This document shows, piece after piece, positions 15,209-23,979 of a stretch of 60,016 bases of DNA. The position numbers and the translations under genes were made by a program. A model generated the notes under the pieces. That model ran no database searches and was not told the origin of the DNA. It was given only the letters and a program-made list of their open reading frames with translations. The DNA is from an uncultured Flavobacteriales bacterium (GTDB taxonomy: Bacteria; Bacteroidota; Bacteroidia; Flavobacteriales_D; Sanyastnellaceae), in contig CAJQMI010000025.1 of the NCBI GenBank assembly GCA_905479395.1, positions 1 through 60,016 of the forward strand. The letters run 5' to 3'. Within the stretch, counting starts at the first letter, position 1, and every line of letters starts with the position of its first letter.

Positions 15209-18200
15209 ATGGAGGACCAATCGCAAAATCAAAAGGCACGAGAGTTCGGACTGAGCACTTGGAGCGTGAACAATGCCACTACGGTATTTGTGCTCGTTGC
15301 CATCATCATCATTTCGGGGCTGTACAGTTACTTGACGGTACCGAAAGAGAGTTTTCCGGAGGTTGTTGTCCCTGAAGTGTTCATCGGAACACCTTACCCG
15401 GGAAACAGCCCTTCCAACATTGAAAAGCTCATCACCCGTCCGCTTGAGAAGGAAATCAAAACCATCACAGGGGTCGATGAGATCACTTCCACTTCCATTC
15501 AAGGCTACAGTGCTGTGGATGTCAAGTTTGAATTCGACGTCACGTCTGACGAAGCGTTGCGGAAAGTCAAAGATGCTGTGGATCGTGCAAAGGCAGATCC
15601 GGACTTTCCCGATGACTTACCGGCAGATCCCGATGTATTTGCATTGAATTTTTCAGAGCTGTTGCCGGTCATGAATGTCAATCTTTCAGGCGATTACAGT
15701 TTGGATGAATTGAAGCGTTACGCCGAAGCACTCGAGGAGAAAATCGAAGAGCTTCCGGAGATTTCCAAGGTGGACATTCGCGGAGTGATGGACAAGGAAG
15801 TCGAGGTGGTCGTGGATTATTTGCGTGCAGAAGCAATGCAGGTGAGTTTCAATGACATTTCAGGTGCGATTGCTCAGGAAAACATCACCATCTCAGGAGG
15901 AGATTTACTCGTCGACAACTTTCGACGCTCGGTGCAAGTTGTTGGGGATTTTGAATCCATGGAAGACATTGAGAACGTCATCATCAAAAGCGAGAATAAC
16001 GCACCTATTTACCTCCGAGATGTGGCAAGTGTGCATTTTGTAGAGCAGGAAAAAACCAGCTATGCACGAGAGTATTTGAAGCCGGTGGTGTCCCTCGATA
16101 TCATCAAGCGAGCCGGTGAAAATCTCATTGCAGCGTCAAACGGAATCAATGGAATCATTGCGGACGCCAAGGACGACTACTTGCCTGAGAATCTCACAGT
16201 ATCCATCACAAATGATCAGTCGGATCAGACTCGAACCCAAGTGGATGAGTTGCAGAACTCCATCATTTTTGGGGTGCTACTCGTGGTAGGTGTTTTGTTG
16301 TTTTTCCTCGGATTGCGCAACGCATTGTTTGTGGGTGTTGCAATTCCCCTCTCAATGTTTATGTCTTTCATGATTCTGAGCGCGTTGGGAATTACGTTCA
16401 ATGTAATGGTTCTGTTTTCGCTCGTTCTGGCCTTGGGCATGCTGGTGGACAACGGAATTGTGGTGGTGGAGAACATCTACCGCTTGATGGACGAGGGAAA
16501 ATCATCCATCGTTGCTGCGAAGCAAGGCGTGGGTGAAGTGGCGTGGCCAATCATTGCTTCAACGGCGACGACGCTAGCTGCATTTTTACCGTTGGCGATT
16601 TGGCCGGGCCTCATTGGTGAATTCATGAAATACCTGCCGATCACGTTGATGATCGTCTTGAGCTCTTCCCTTTTTGTGGCTTTGGTGATCAACCCAGTGC
16701 TCACAGCCGCTTTCATGCGTGTTGGCGAGGATGGGGTGAGCAAGAAGCGCGCTCACCGAGTGACCATTTCATTGATTGTATTTGGTGGAATCTTCCTGGC
16801 ATTGGGCGCAACAGCATTTGGCAACATCCTCATGATTGCAGGTTTGCTGACAATCACAAATGCCTATGTATTGAATCCAGGCACGTTGCTCTTTCAAAAC
16901 CGATTCCTGCCGCGCTTGGAAGAGGGTTATGAGCGTTTCCTGCGCTATGCATTGGCTGGTCGACGTCCTTGGGCGTTCTTCTTTGGAACAGCTGGTTTGA
17001 TGGTGGTAGCGTTTGTTTTGCTTGGAGCGTTTCCACCCAAGGTGGAGTTTTTCCCGAGCAATGAGCCGCAGTACCTGAATATTTTCATCACCAAGCCCAT
17101 CGGAACGGACATTGAAGAAACGAATCGGATCACTCGTGAAATTGAATCGCTGGTCTTGGAAGTGATGAACGAGGAACGCTTTCAACGGCCCAACCCAGAG
17201 ACCGGTGAAATGGAGGCGTACATCGCCAATTCCATCATTGGCCAGGTGGGCAACGGAACCAGCGATCCTCAGGAAGGGCCATCATTGGGGAACACCCCGC
17301 ACAAGGCGCGGATTGCTGTGAATTTTGTGAAGTTCCAAGAGCGAAGAGGACAGTCCACGCGTGATGTGTTGCGCTCTGTACGCGAGCGTTTGTCGGGCTA
17401 TCCTGACGCAGAAATCATCGTCACGAAAAACTCGGACGGACCGCCTCAAGGCCCACCGATCAACATCGAAATCCGTGGTGATGATTACGACGACGTGCTG
17501 GTCACGGCCAATTCTATGCGGCAATACCTGCGCGAGTTGGATTTTGAAGGAGTGGAAGAACTGAAAATTGACGTCGACAAGCGCAAACCGGAACTGCCAA
17601 TTACCATCGATCGCGAGAAGGCCCGGCGCTATGGGCTGTCCACGCAAAACATCGGCTATACGATTCGAACTGCTTTGTTTGGACGAGAGGTAAGTACGTT
17701 CAAAGACGGGGAAGATGATTACCCCATCAACGTTCGTTTTGAAGAGTCATCTCGAAACAACGTCGATGCGTTGATGAATCAAAAGGTGATTTTTCGAAGC
17801 GCTTCCGACGGTCAAATCAAGGAGGTGCCAATTTCAGCGGTGGCCACTGCAGATCGAAGCACGACGTTCAGCAGCGTGAAACGAAAAGATTTGGACCGTG
17901 TGATCACGTTGAGCTCCAATGTCTTGGAAGGAGCGAATGCCAACGAAATTGTTTTGGAAATGCAGGAATCAATGAAGGAATTCAATGCGCCTCGTGGGGT
18001 TGAATTTGCCTTCACAGGTCAACAGGAAGAGCAGGCGAAAGAGTTGGCTTTCTTGTCACAGGCTTTGTTGGTGGCATTGTTCCTCATCATTCTCATCATT
18101 GTGGCACAATTCAACTCCATTACCACGCCATTTATCATTGGTTTCAGTGTGTTCTTTAGCTTGATTGGAGTGCTTTTGGGCTTGGTTATTTTCCAGATGG

Positions 18201-18655
18201 ATTTTGTCATCATCATGACCATGATCGGAATCATTTCACTGGCGGGTGTGGTGGTCAACAACGCCATTGTTTTGATCGACTACACCGATTTGATTCGGGA
18301 ACGCAAACGAAAAGAGTTGGGAACTGGTGATCATCTCGCATTTTCGGAAGTGGAGGAATCCATTGTCCAGGGCGGTCGAACAAGGTTGCGGCCTGTTTTG
18401 CTCACGGCGATCACAACGATTCTCGGGTTGTTGCCGCTGGCTATCGGCTTGAACATCGACTTTGTCACCTTGGTGACTGAGTATGACCCTCACATCTACA
18501 TTGGAGGTGATAACAACGTGTTTTGGAAGCCGATGAGTTGGGCCATTATTTATGGACTCACCTTCGCTACGTTCCTCACGTTGATCATCGTACCCGTGAT
18601 GTACTGGTGGATCAATCGCATGCTTTATAAGTACCGATTGAAAGAGGCTGTATGA
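15209..18655 (+). CDS. RND efflux pump permease (AcrB/HAE1-like)
   Basis: A 1148-residue inner-membrane proton antiporter with the two-fold RND layout. TM1 (VFVLVAIIIISGLYSYL) is followed by a large periplasmic loop with porter subdomains (PGNSPSNIEKLITRPLE), the TM2-6 block, a second loop and the TM8-12 block. TM4 carries LALGMLVDNGIVVVEN, holding one conserved proton-relay Asp where AcrB has two. FNVMVLFSLVLALG and the GRTRLRPVLLTAITTILGLLPLA segment near the C-terminus are typical. It is about 100 residues longer than AcrB, partly from a loop after TM6 and an insertion near the last helices (TLVTEYDPHIYIGGDNNVFW). Substrates cannot be read from sequence. Its stop is 3 bp from that of the convergent murF-alr. 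Confidence 0.95.
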   Translation: MEDQSQNQKAREFGLSTWSVNNATTVFVLVAIIIISGLYSYLTVPKESFPEVVVPEVFIGTPYPGNSPSNIEKLITRPLEKEIKTITGVDEITSTSIQGYSAVDVKFEFDVTSDEALRKVKDAVDRAKADPDFPDDLPADPDVFALNFSELLPVMNVNLSGDYSLDELKRYAEALEEKIEELPEISKVDIRGVMDKEVEVVVDYLRAEAMQVSFNDISGAIAQENITISGGDLLVDNFRRSVQVVGDFESMEDIENVIIKSENNAPIYLRDVASVHFVEQEKTSYAREYLKPVVSLDIIKRAGENLIAASNGINGIIADAKDDYLPENLTVSITNDQSDQTRTQVDELQNSIIFGVLLVVGVLLFFLGLRNALFVGVAIPLSMFMSFMILSALGITFNVMVLFSLVLALGMLVDNGIVVVENIYRLMDEGKSSIVAAKQGVGEVAWPIIASTATTLAAFLPLAIWPGLIGEFMKYLPITLMIVLSSSLFVALVINPVLTAAFMRVGEDGVSKKRAHRVTISLIVFGGIFLALGATAFGNILMIAGLLTITNAYVLNPGTLLFQNRFLPRLEEGYERFLRYALAGRRPWAFFFGTAGLMVVAFVLLGAFPPKVEFFPSNEPQYLNIFITKPIGTDIEETNRITREIESLVLEVMNEERFQRPNPETGEMEAYIANSIIGQVGNGTSDPQEGPSLGNTPHKARIAVNFVKFQERRGQSTRDVLRSVRERLSGYPDAEIIVTKNSDGPPQGPPINIEIRGDDYDDVLVTANSMRQYLRELDFEGVEELKIDVDKRKPELPITIDREKARRYGLSTQNIGYTIRTALFGREVSTFKDGEDDYPINVRFEESSRNNVDALMNQKVIFRSASDGQIKEVPISAVATADRSTTFSSVKRKDLDRVITLSSNVLEGANANEIVLEMQESMKEFNAPRGVEFAFTGQQEEQAKELAFLSQALLVALFLIILIIVAQFNSITTPFIIGFSVFFSLIGVLLGLVIFQMDFVIIMTMIGIISLAGVVVNNAIVLIDYTDLIRERKRKELGTGDHLAFSEVEESIVQGGRTRLRPVLLTAITTILGLLPLAIGLNIDFVTLVTEYDPHIYIGGDNNVFWKPMSWAIIYGLTFATFLTLIIVPVMYWWINRMLYKYRLKEAV

Positions 18656-18658
18656 GGC

Positions 18659-21142
18659 TCAACCGCCCCGCTGTTCTCGCTGTACGCGGCTGGGGATTCG
18701 GGTGAGAATTTCATACGGGATGGTTCCGGCGTTTGCAGCGAAATCTTCGATGCGTTGTTCGGACCCAAACACTTCTACTTCGTCTCCTTCTTGTGCGAGC
18801 GGAATGTTCGTGACGTCGACCATGACCATGTCCATGCAGACTTTGCCGACTACAGGAGCAAACGTGCCGTGCACCACTACGCTTCCCTTTCCATTGGAGA
18901 GGTTTCGTGGAAAACCATCGGCATAACCTAAGGGCAATGTTGCGACGCGACGCGGATGATCAGCGGCGTCTTCTAAGCCATAACCGACACCTTCGCCTGC
19001 GGGAATGTCATGCAGCGAAGAGACCACGGTGTGAAGGCGAACCACCGGCTGCAACTCGAGTGTTTGAGCCCCATCGGGTTGCACGCCAAAGAGAGCAATT
19101 CCAACACGCACATAATCTCCACTGTTTTCAGGGAATCGGATCAGGCCTGATGAGTTGAGAAGGTGCGTTTTGATGTCGGGCTGGATTTCACGCAACACGT
19201 GAGCAACGGATTCGAAGCGCTTGATTTGCCTTCTGGTGGCATCATCTTGTTCGGGCCGATCGGCACTTGCCAAGTGGCTAAAAACCGTTTTTACCAGCGT
19301 GACGGGATCCTTAAGCAATGCGATCAGGACGGAAACCTCTTCATGGCCAAACCCCAAGCGGTGCATCCCGGTGTCAATTTTGATGTGAATCGGCCAAGGC
19401 TTTTGATTTCCGCATTGTCGCCATGCCTCCACAAAAGCTCCGTGTTGTTGCAAACTGTGGATGCAGGGCTCCAAGCGGTATTGTAGGAGCGATGCAAATG
19501 TGGAAGGCTCAGGATTGAGCACCATGATCCTTGAAACGATGCCGTGCTGACGAAGTTCCACCCCTTCCTCGGTGCAGGCCACCGCAAGCATGCTCACGCC
19601 ATGGAATTTCAATTGCCGCGCAATCGCCGGGCCGTTGGTTCCGTAACCAGAGGCCTTGATGACGGCAATCAAGTCTGTGGCTGGACGGGTGTGTTCACGA
19701 ACAAATGTGCGAATTGCTCTGAGATTTTGCGCCAGTGCCGAAAGATTCAACTCCAATCGCACCGAATGACTGCGGTGCATCAAAGCTGGGATCAATCGCT
19801 CGAATTGCGCTGCTCTTGCACCTTTGATGAGGGTGTTTTTGCCTTGAAAAACCATCGGGTTTGAGGCCAGCAACTCCAGGGCATCTTCTACACTTTGTAA
19901 GGCTGTTTCATCCGGCCCAGCTAAGTTCTTAAAAGCGGGTCCGATCAACCAGACGGAATCCATCTCATTGCTTCGGATGAATGAAACGACTTGCCGCGCA
20001 CCTTCGATGTCCATGCCAGGGATTTCTCCAATGATCGCTGCAGTTTTGAATTGACCCGGAAGGCGATTCAGGTCTTGAACAGCCAATTGCAGGGCATCCC
20101 AATCATTTGTGTAGGCGTCTGAAATCAACCACGATCCGTCGGATTTTTGAAGCCGTTGCATCCGATGCTCCAAGTCTTGGAAATGAAGAAGACTCTCGCG
20201 AATGTGCACTTCATCCAAGCCCCATTCCAACGCAAATAGGGCTGCCGTCATCGCATTTCTGTAGCCGACTTCCCCGGTGAATGGCAATTGCCAAATGGAC
20301 TCCAATCCATTCCAAGCAATGGCAACGCTTCGCCCGCGGCTGTGCACTTGGCTTTTTACGCGTAACGTATCATGTTCTTCTTCGCCCCATGTTTTGACCT
20401 CAATATCCTGTTCGATTAGCATTTGTTTGGCCACATCCAGTTGACCAGGCATCACGACCCATTGGCAGCCATTAAAAAGCCTAATTTTTTCACGTGTGAG
20501 CGCTTTTACATCGTCGAAATTTTGGACATGGGCATTTCCGATGTGCGTCAAAATGCCGAGCGTGGGGCGGATTGCGTGCCAATGACGCTTCATCTCCTCA
20601 GGCTCTGAAATCCCAGCTTCGATGAAGGCAATGTCATGTTCAGGCAACAGATCCCCCAGCGCCAAAGGAACGCCTACTTGGCTGTTGAAGCTTCTTGGAT
20701 TGCCACAAGCATTGTGGTCTTTGGCAAAAAGTTGCATCAACCATTCTTTGACGGTTGTTTTGCCATTGCTTCCTGTGATGCCCACGGTTGGAATGTTGCA
20801 GACGCCTCTCCAATGGCGAGCGAAGTCTTGCCAAGCGAGGAGGGGGTTCGAAGCCACGAGCACGTCGGAGTCTGTTAATTCAGGCACCTGAGCACCTTCC
20901 TCCACAATGAAATAACGCGCCCCCATTCCGTGCGCAGATTCCAGATAATCATGGCCATTGTGCCAGGCACCATGGATGGCGATGAAGAGTGTTTCGTCTG
21001 CAGCAGCCAATGGAAGTTGACGGGAATCTTGGGTTGCACGCAAGCAGGCACTGATGTTTGCTTCTTGACGTGTCTGGATCAGCTTGAAATCATCGAGCTG
21101 GGAAAGGCCATTCAACCAGTTTTTCCAGTCGCCGACGGTCAT
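18659..21142 (-). CDS. Bifunctional MurF-alanine racemase fusion
   Basis: An 827-residue fusion characteristic of Bacteroidota. Residues about 1-455 are MurF, which adds D-Ala-D-Ala to UDP-MurNAc-tripeptide: ATP P-loop GITGSNGKTT (121-130), EAGISEPEEM, HIGNAHVQNF and SDAYTNDW. Residues about 460-827 are a fold-type III alanine racemase making D-Ala: PLP Lys496 in AVIKASGYGTNG, HIKIDTGMHRLGF, LNSSGLIRFPE, and LGYADGFPR with CMDMVMVD. Both halves serve peptidoglycan synthesis, one supplying D-Ala and the other consuming the dipeptide. Whether the MurF half is active has been questioned for some fusions that coexist with a stand-alone MurF; none is in the window. The start overlaps the tdk stop by ATGA. 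Confidence 0.95.
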   Translation of the reverse strand: MTVGDWKNWLNGLSQLDDFKLIQTRQEANISACLRATQDSRQLPLAAADETLFIAIHGAWHNGHDYLESAHGMGARYFIVEEGAQVPELTDSDVLVASNPLLAWQDFARHWRGVCNIPTVGITGSNGKTTVKEWLMQLFAKDHNACGNPRSFNSQVGVPLALGDLLPEHDIAFIEAGISEPEEMKRHWHAIRPTLGILTHIGNAHVQNFDDVKALTREKIRLFNGCQWVVMPGQLDVAKQMLIEQDIEVKTWGEEEHDTLRVKSQVHSRGRSVAIAWNGLESIWQLPFTGEVGYRNAMTAALFALEWGLDEVHIRESLLHFQDLEHRMQRLQKSDGSWLISDAYTNDWDALQLAVQDLNRLPGQFKTAAIIGEIPGMDIEGARQVVSFIRSNEMDSVWLIGPAFKNLAGPDETALQSVEDALELLASNPMVFQGKNTLIKGARAAQFERLIPALMHRSHSVRLELNLSALAQNLRAIRTFVREHTRPATDLIAVIKASGYGTNGPAIARQLKFHGVSMLAVACTEEGVELRQHGIVSRIMVLNPEPSTFASLLQYRLEPCIHSLQQHGAFVEAWRQCGNQKPWPIHIKIDTGMHRLGFGHEEVSVLIALLKDPVTLVKTVFSHLASADRPEQDDATRRQIKRFESVAHVLREIQPDIKTHLLNSSGLIRFPENSGDYVRVGIALFGVQPDGAQTLELQPVVRLHTVVSSLHDIPAGEGVGYGLEDAADHPRRVATLPLGYADGFPRNLSNGKGSVVVHGTFAPVVGKVCMDMVMVDVTNIPLAQEGDEVEVFGSEQRIEDFAANAGTIPYEILTRIPSRVQREQRGG

Positions 21143-21783
21143 TGTTTGTTTTCCTCGTTGCGTGCAGCCACAAAAGCTTGGCGGGTCAATGGGATGTAAC
21201 GGTCTTTCTCGCCGATTTCAACAGTGTTTTCTCCCCCAGCAATCCGATGGGAAAAGTGCGCTGGGCGACCTGTTTCCATGCATACCGCATGCAGTTTGGT
21301 GACTTCTTCGGCCAAGCAGAGCAGTTCTGGCATGCACCCGAATGGCTTGGCGGTGAAATCCAAATCCAATCCTGCTGCGATGACCCGGATGCCTTGATCC
21401 GCCAATCGCATGCAGGTTGCTGGCAAAGCATCGTCAAAGAACTGAACTTCATCAATTGCGATCACTGTGATCGGCCGGGCTTGGCTGCTGAGGTAATTCA
21501 AGATTTCGGCGCTGTTTGCGACAGTTACGGACGGCAAGGCATTGGCGTCATGGGACGTCACAGCTTCTTTGTTGTAACGGGTATCCGTTGCCGGTTTGAA
21601 AATGACGGTGGGCTGATGCGCAATTTGAGCACGCCTCACGCGTCGGAGCAGTTCTTCGGTTTTCCCCGAGAACATCGGGCCGCAAATGATTTCAAGGCGG
21701 CCTTCGCCGAGGCCAGTATGCTGCAGTGGAGAATGTTCTTCGTGTGGTACCATCATGATAGTGCTCGAAATTACTTCAGGCAT
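21139..21783 (-). CDS. tdk: Thymidine kinase
   Basis: A 214-residue TK1-type enzyme phosphorylating thymidine to dTMP in salvage. The P-loop is GPMFSGKT (35-42), followed by EELLRRVRRAQ. IAIDEVQFFDD holds the catalytic Glu112, and GLDLDFTAKPF and MPELLCLAEEVTKLHAVC form the lid region. In classical family members four Cys/His residues bind a structural zinc. Here the first pair is Cys168 with Thr171, and the later pair is replaced by LTRQAF (Thr200, Ala203), so the zinc site looks lost. Start may be Met1 or Met10/11, because the first ten residues are not conserved. Located upstream of and overlapping murF-alr. Confidence 0.93.
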   Translation of the reverse strand: MPEVISSTIMMVPHEEHSPLQHTGLGEGRLEIICGPMFSGKTEELLRRVRRAQIAHQPTVIFKPATDTRYNKEAVTSHDANALPSVTVANSAEILNYLSSQARPITVIAIDEVQFFDDALPATCMRLADQGIRVIAAGLDLDFTAKPFGCMPELLCLAEEVTKLHAVCMETGRPAHFSHRIAGGENTVEIGEKDRYIPLTRQAFVAARNEENKQ

Positions 21784-21821
21784 TACTTTGCAACCTCATG
21801 GAGCGCAAGCAATTTTTATAA

Positions 21822-22250
21822 ATGATAAAATATTCGATGAATCGGCAGTTGGTTCAAGCGTTATTCGCTTGTTTTTTGATTGCTTTTATGGGGTGCACCC
21901 GAACGGCTGGTGAGGGCGGAGTTACCACCATTACAGGCAATGTGGAAATTGAGCAGCGCATTGTGATCACCAATCCGCTGAGCGCAATCGTTGTTCCGGC
22001 GATCGATCAAGACGTTTACATTACCTATGGAGATCGGGTTGGACCGGATGACCGCGTGCGCACCAATTATGACGGTGACTTCGCCTTTTATGGATTGCGC
22101 CCAGGCGATTACACAATCTACGTTTACAGCGAGGATACGATGCCTACGAGCAACAACGCACCGGATGTTGCAATCATTCAACAAGTCACCATCGAGAAGG
22201 GCGACGAAACGTTGGAGCTGGAGCCAATTCGCATTTACGAGGATATTTAA
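21822..22250 (+). CDS. Small lipoprotein with carboxypeptidase-regulatory-like fold
   Basis: A 142-residue protein with a lipoprotein signal (QLVQALFACFLIAFMGC, lipidated Cys near residue 25). The mature part, TNYDGDFAFYGLRPGDYTIYVYSED, resembles a carboxypeptidase-D regulatory-like or SdrD B-like beta sandwich, in which a T(D/Y)xDGxFxFxgLxPGdY motif is typical. It is probably anchored in the outer membrane, facing the periplasm or the surface. No enzyme residues are seen. Its stop is 3 bp from the start of the DUF2490/lamin-tail gene, so the two are almost certainly co-transcribed and may act together at the envelope. Start could also be the Met six codons in. Function unknown. Confidence 0.75.
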   Translation: MIKYSMNRQLVQALFACFLIAFMGCTRTAGEGGVTTITGNVEIEQRIVITNPLSAIVVPAIDQDVYITYGDRVGPDDRVRTNYDGDFAFYGLRPGDYTIYVYSEDTMPTSNNAPDVAIIQQVTIEKGDETLELEPIRIYEDI

Positions 22251-22253
22251 TCG

Positions 22254-23408
22254 ATGCGTCAGGGCACAACACTCATCTTTTTTTTAGCAGTGCTTTTGAC
22301 CGCGAACGCTCAGTATACCGACACCGGCGGTTGGTTGGGCCTTGGGGTAGATCAAAAGGTCAACAAGGATTGGAATTGGTCTTTGAAGTGGGAGAACCGT
22401 TGGTCCATGGGAGGCACATGGCATGACCGTGGATTTGTCAACGCAGGAGTTGGTTACCGACTCAACAAAACATGGCGTGCTGCAGCACAATTGAGATGGA
22501 TTGAACGCCAACGATATCTGGGTGCCTATGAATCGGGCCGACGTTTTGCGTTTCGCCTAGACGGAAAGGCCAAAAGCGGCCAAGGTGAATGGAAGTGGAG
22601 ACTGATGACCACAAAAGCTTGGAAATCGATGGCATTCAACGAAGGCGCTTCGATTTCGGAAAACTTGGTCCAGCGGTTTCGTCTGGGATACGCAAGGGAG
22701 CTATTTGATCGCTGGACGTTGGTTCCGAGCTACGAGTTTTTTGCAAAAGACATCGAGTCGGGTTCTGTGGATTGGAGCACACGGGTTCAAGTTCAATTGA
22801 AGCACGAGATCAATCAGCAATTGAGCACCAGTTTTGCATATGTCTGGTCCGATGAATGGCAAACATCTGACCCTTGGTCGGAGCACGTGATTCGATTCAA
22901 CATCAATTGGCGTTTGCCGGATTTCAAGATTCGCAAACGGAAGCAGTCGGCACCTGTGGCGCGCGTTTATAGTGCTGAGGGCAATCGTTGGTCTCCACCT
23001 CGGCAAACTTTTGGGCAGTGTGTCATTGATCAACTTTATCTTTCGGAAGTGCACCCCAAAGGAAAACCTTCCGACTTTATTGAGTTGAGAAGCATGTCGT
23101 CAGTGCCGTGCGATTTACGCGATTTTTCATTGACCGATGACCTGAATGAGGAAGGGCTGGTCTTTGGCACAACGATTCTGCCTCCAGGAGGTTGTTGGTT
23201 GGGTTACGAAGGAGGAAAGGAGTCGTTTTCTTTTGGGATTTCTGCAGGGGGAGAAATCATTTATTTGAAATTATCTTCCGACGAGTTTCGGTTTTGGGAG
23301 GTGAACTCTGAGGATGACAAACGTTCTGTATCCTTTGACAGTAGCGGAAATCAGAAGGCTTCAGTGCCATCACCTGGCCGCAGCGAGTCCAGCGAGTCGG
23401 AGGACTAA
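22254..23408 (+). CDS. DUF2490-type outer membrane barrel fused to a lamin-tail-like domain
   Basis: A 384-residue envelope protein. The signal peptide ends near LLTANA-QYT. Residues about 20-225 alternate aromatic and polar residues (DWNWSLKWENRWSMGG, WRAAAQLRWIERQRY, WTLVPSYEFFAKD), the pattern of DUF2490 outer-membrane barrels. From about residue 262 there is a second, soluble module: CVIDQLYLSEVHPKG, DFIELRSM, DLRDFSLTDD and FGTTILPPGGCWLGY. This reads as an LTD (lamin tail) Ig-like domain, usually found in secreted nucleases and surface proteins. Two Cys in the module could form a disulfide. The C-terminus is Ser/Glu-rich and not a T9SS CTD. The fusion is unusual, and the function is unknown. 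Confidence 0.7.
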   Translation: MRQGTTLIFFLAVLLTANAQYTDTGGWLGLGVDQKVNKDWNWSLKWENRWSMGGTWHDRGFVNAGVGYRLNKTWRAAAQLRWIERQRYLGAYESGRRFAFRLDGKAKSGQGEWKWRLMTTKAWKSMAFNEGASISENLVQRFRLGYARELFDRWTLVPSYEFFAKDIESGSVDWSTRVQVQLKHEINQQLSTSFAYVWSDEWQTSDPWSEHVIRFNINWRLPDFKIRKRKQSAPVARVYSAEGNRWSPPRQTFGQCVIDQLYLSEVHPKGKPSDFIELRSMSSVPCDLRDFSLTDDLNEEGLVFGTTILPPGGCWLGYEGGKESFSFGISAGGEIIYLKLSSDEFRFWEVNSEDDKRSVSFDSSGNQKASVPSPGRSESSESED

Positions 23409-23453
23409 TCATTTTTGTCCACAAGATGTCTTGGGTTGTAAACATCCGTTTGC

Positions 23454-23461
23454 TATCTTCG
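23454..23461 (+). promoter_or_regulatory. Predicted -7 box (TATCTTCG) for the ribosomal operon
   Basis: TATCTTCG differs from TAnnTTTG at one base. TTG at 23431-23433, 20 bp upstream, is a fitting -33 element. It precedes rplM by 45 bp and probably drives rplM-rpsI, and perhaps rpsB-tsf. Confidence 0.5.
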
Positions 23462-23464
23462 CAC

Positions 23465-23478
23465 CCCCAATTTTGGGG
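23465..23478 (+). promoter_or_regulatory. Hairpin CCCCAA-TT-TTGGGG in the rplM leader
   Basis: A perfect inverted repeat lies 28 bp before the rplM start and just after the predicted -7 box, so it would sit at the 5' end of the mRNA. It may be part of a ribosomal-protein autoregulatory leader or a stabilising 5' hairpin. Not confirmed. Confidence 0.4.
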
Positions 23479-23506
23479 AGAATTCGAACATTCAAAACAC
23501 TGAGCT

Positions 23507-23956
23507 GTGGATACTTTGAGCTACAAAACCCGATCCATCAATAAGGAGAACGCTGACAAGAAGTGGTTGCTCGTTGATGCTGAAGGCCAAACGTTGGGCC
23601 GATTGGCGTCCGAAGTTGCTAAGCGATTGCGCGGAAAGCATAAGCCGAATTTTACACCACATGCTGACTGTGGAGACTTCGTAATTGTGGTCAACGCAGA
23701 AAAGGTGGTTTTGACAGGAAAGAAGTGGGAGCAAAAGGAGTACATCCGTTACACGGGTTACCCAGGTGGCCAGCGAAAGCGCACTGCAATCGAGCAATTG
23801 AAGCGAAAGCCCTTTGCATTGGTTGAGGATGCTGTACGCGGCATGCTTCCAAAGAACACACTCGGACGAGAGATTTTTCGAAACCTGCATGTTTATGTGG
23901 GCCCGGACCACAAACATGAGGCTCAGCAGCCTGAGCAATTCAAATTGAACGCTTGA
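23507..23956 (+). CDS. rplM: 50S ribosomal protein L13
   Basis: The 149-residue uL13, an early-assembling 23S rRNA binding protein. It contains [48 protein letters not shown] split by the usual landmarks: GRLAS, the HADCGD loop, [10 protein letters not shown] and the C-terminal GMLPKN and [19 protein letters not shown]. The start is GTG at 23507, giving MDTLSYKT, the N-terminus typical of Bacteroidota L13; there is no competing ATG before the conserved core. rpsI follows after 23 bp, the near-universal rplM-rpsI pair. Confidence 0.97.
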   Translation: MDTLSYKTRSINKENADKKWLLVDAEGQTLGRLASEVAKRLRGKHKPNFTPHADCGDFVIVVNAEKVVLTGKKWEQKEYIRYTGYPGGQRKRTAIEQLKRKPFALVEDAVRGMLPKNTLGREIFRNLHVYVGPDHKHEAQQPEQFKLNA

Positions 23957-23979
23957 TTCAAGCTTGATCATTACATCGA

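Noticed and set aside
9169-18655. Toxin-antitoxin or defence island around DUF5522 and the pentapeptide gene
   Set aside because: No toxin, nuclease or helicase is present; the neighbours are catabolic and efflux genes.
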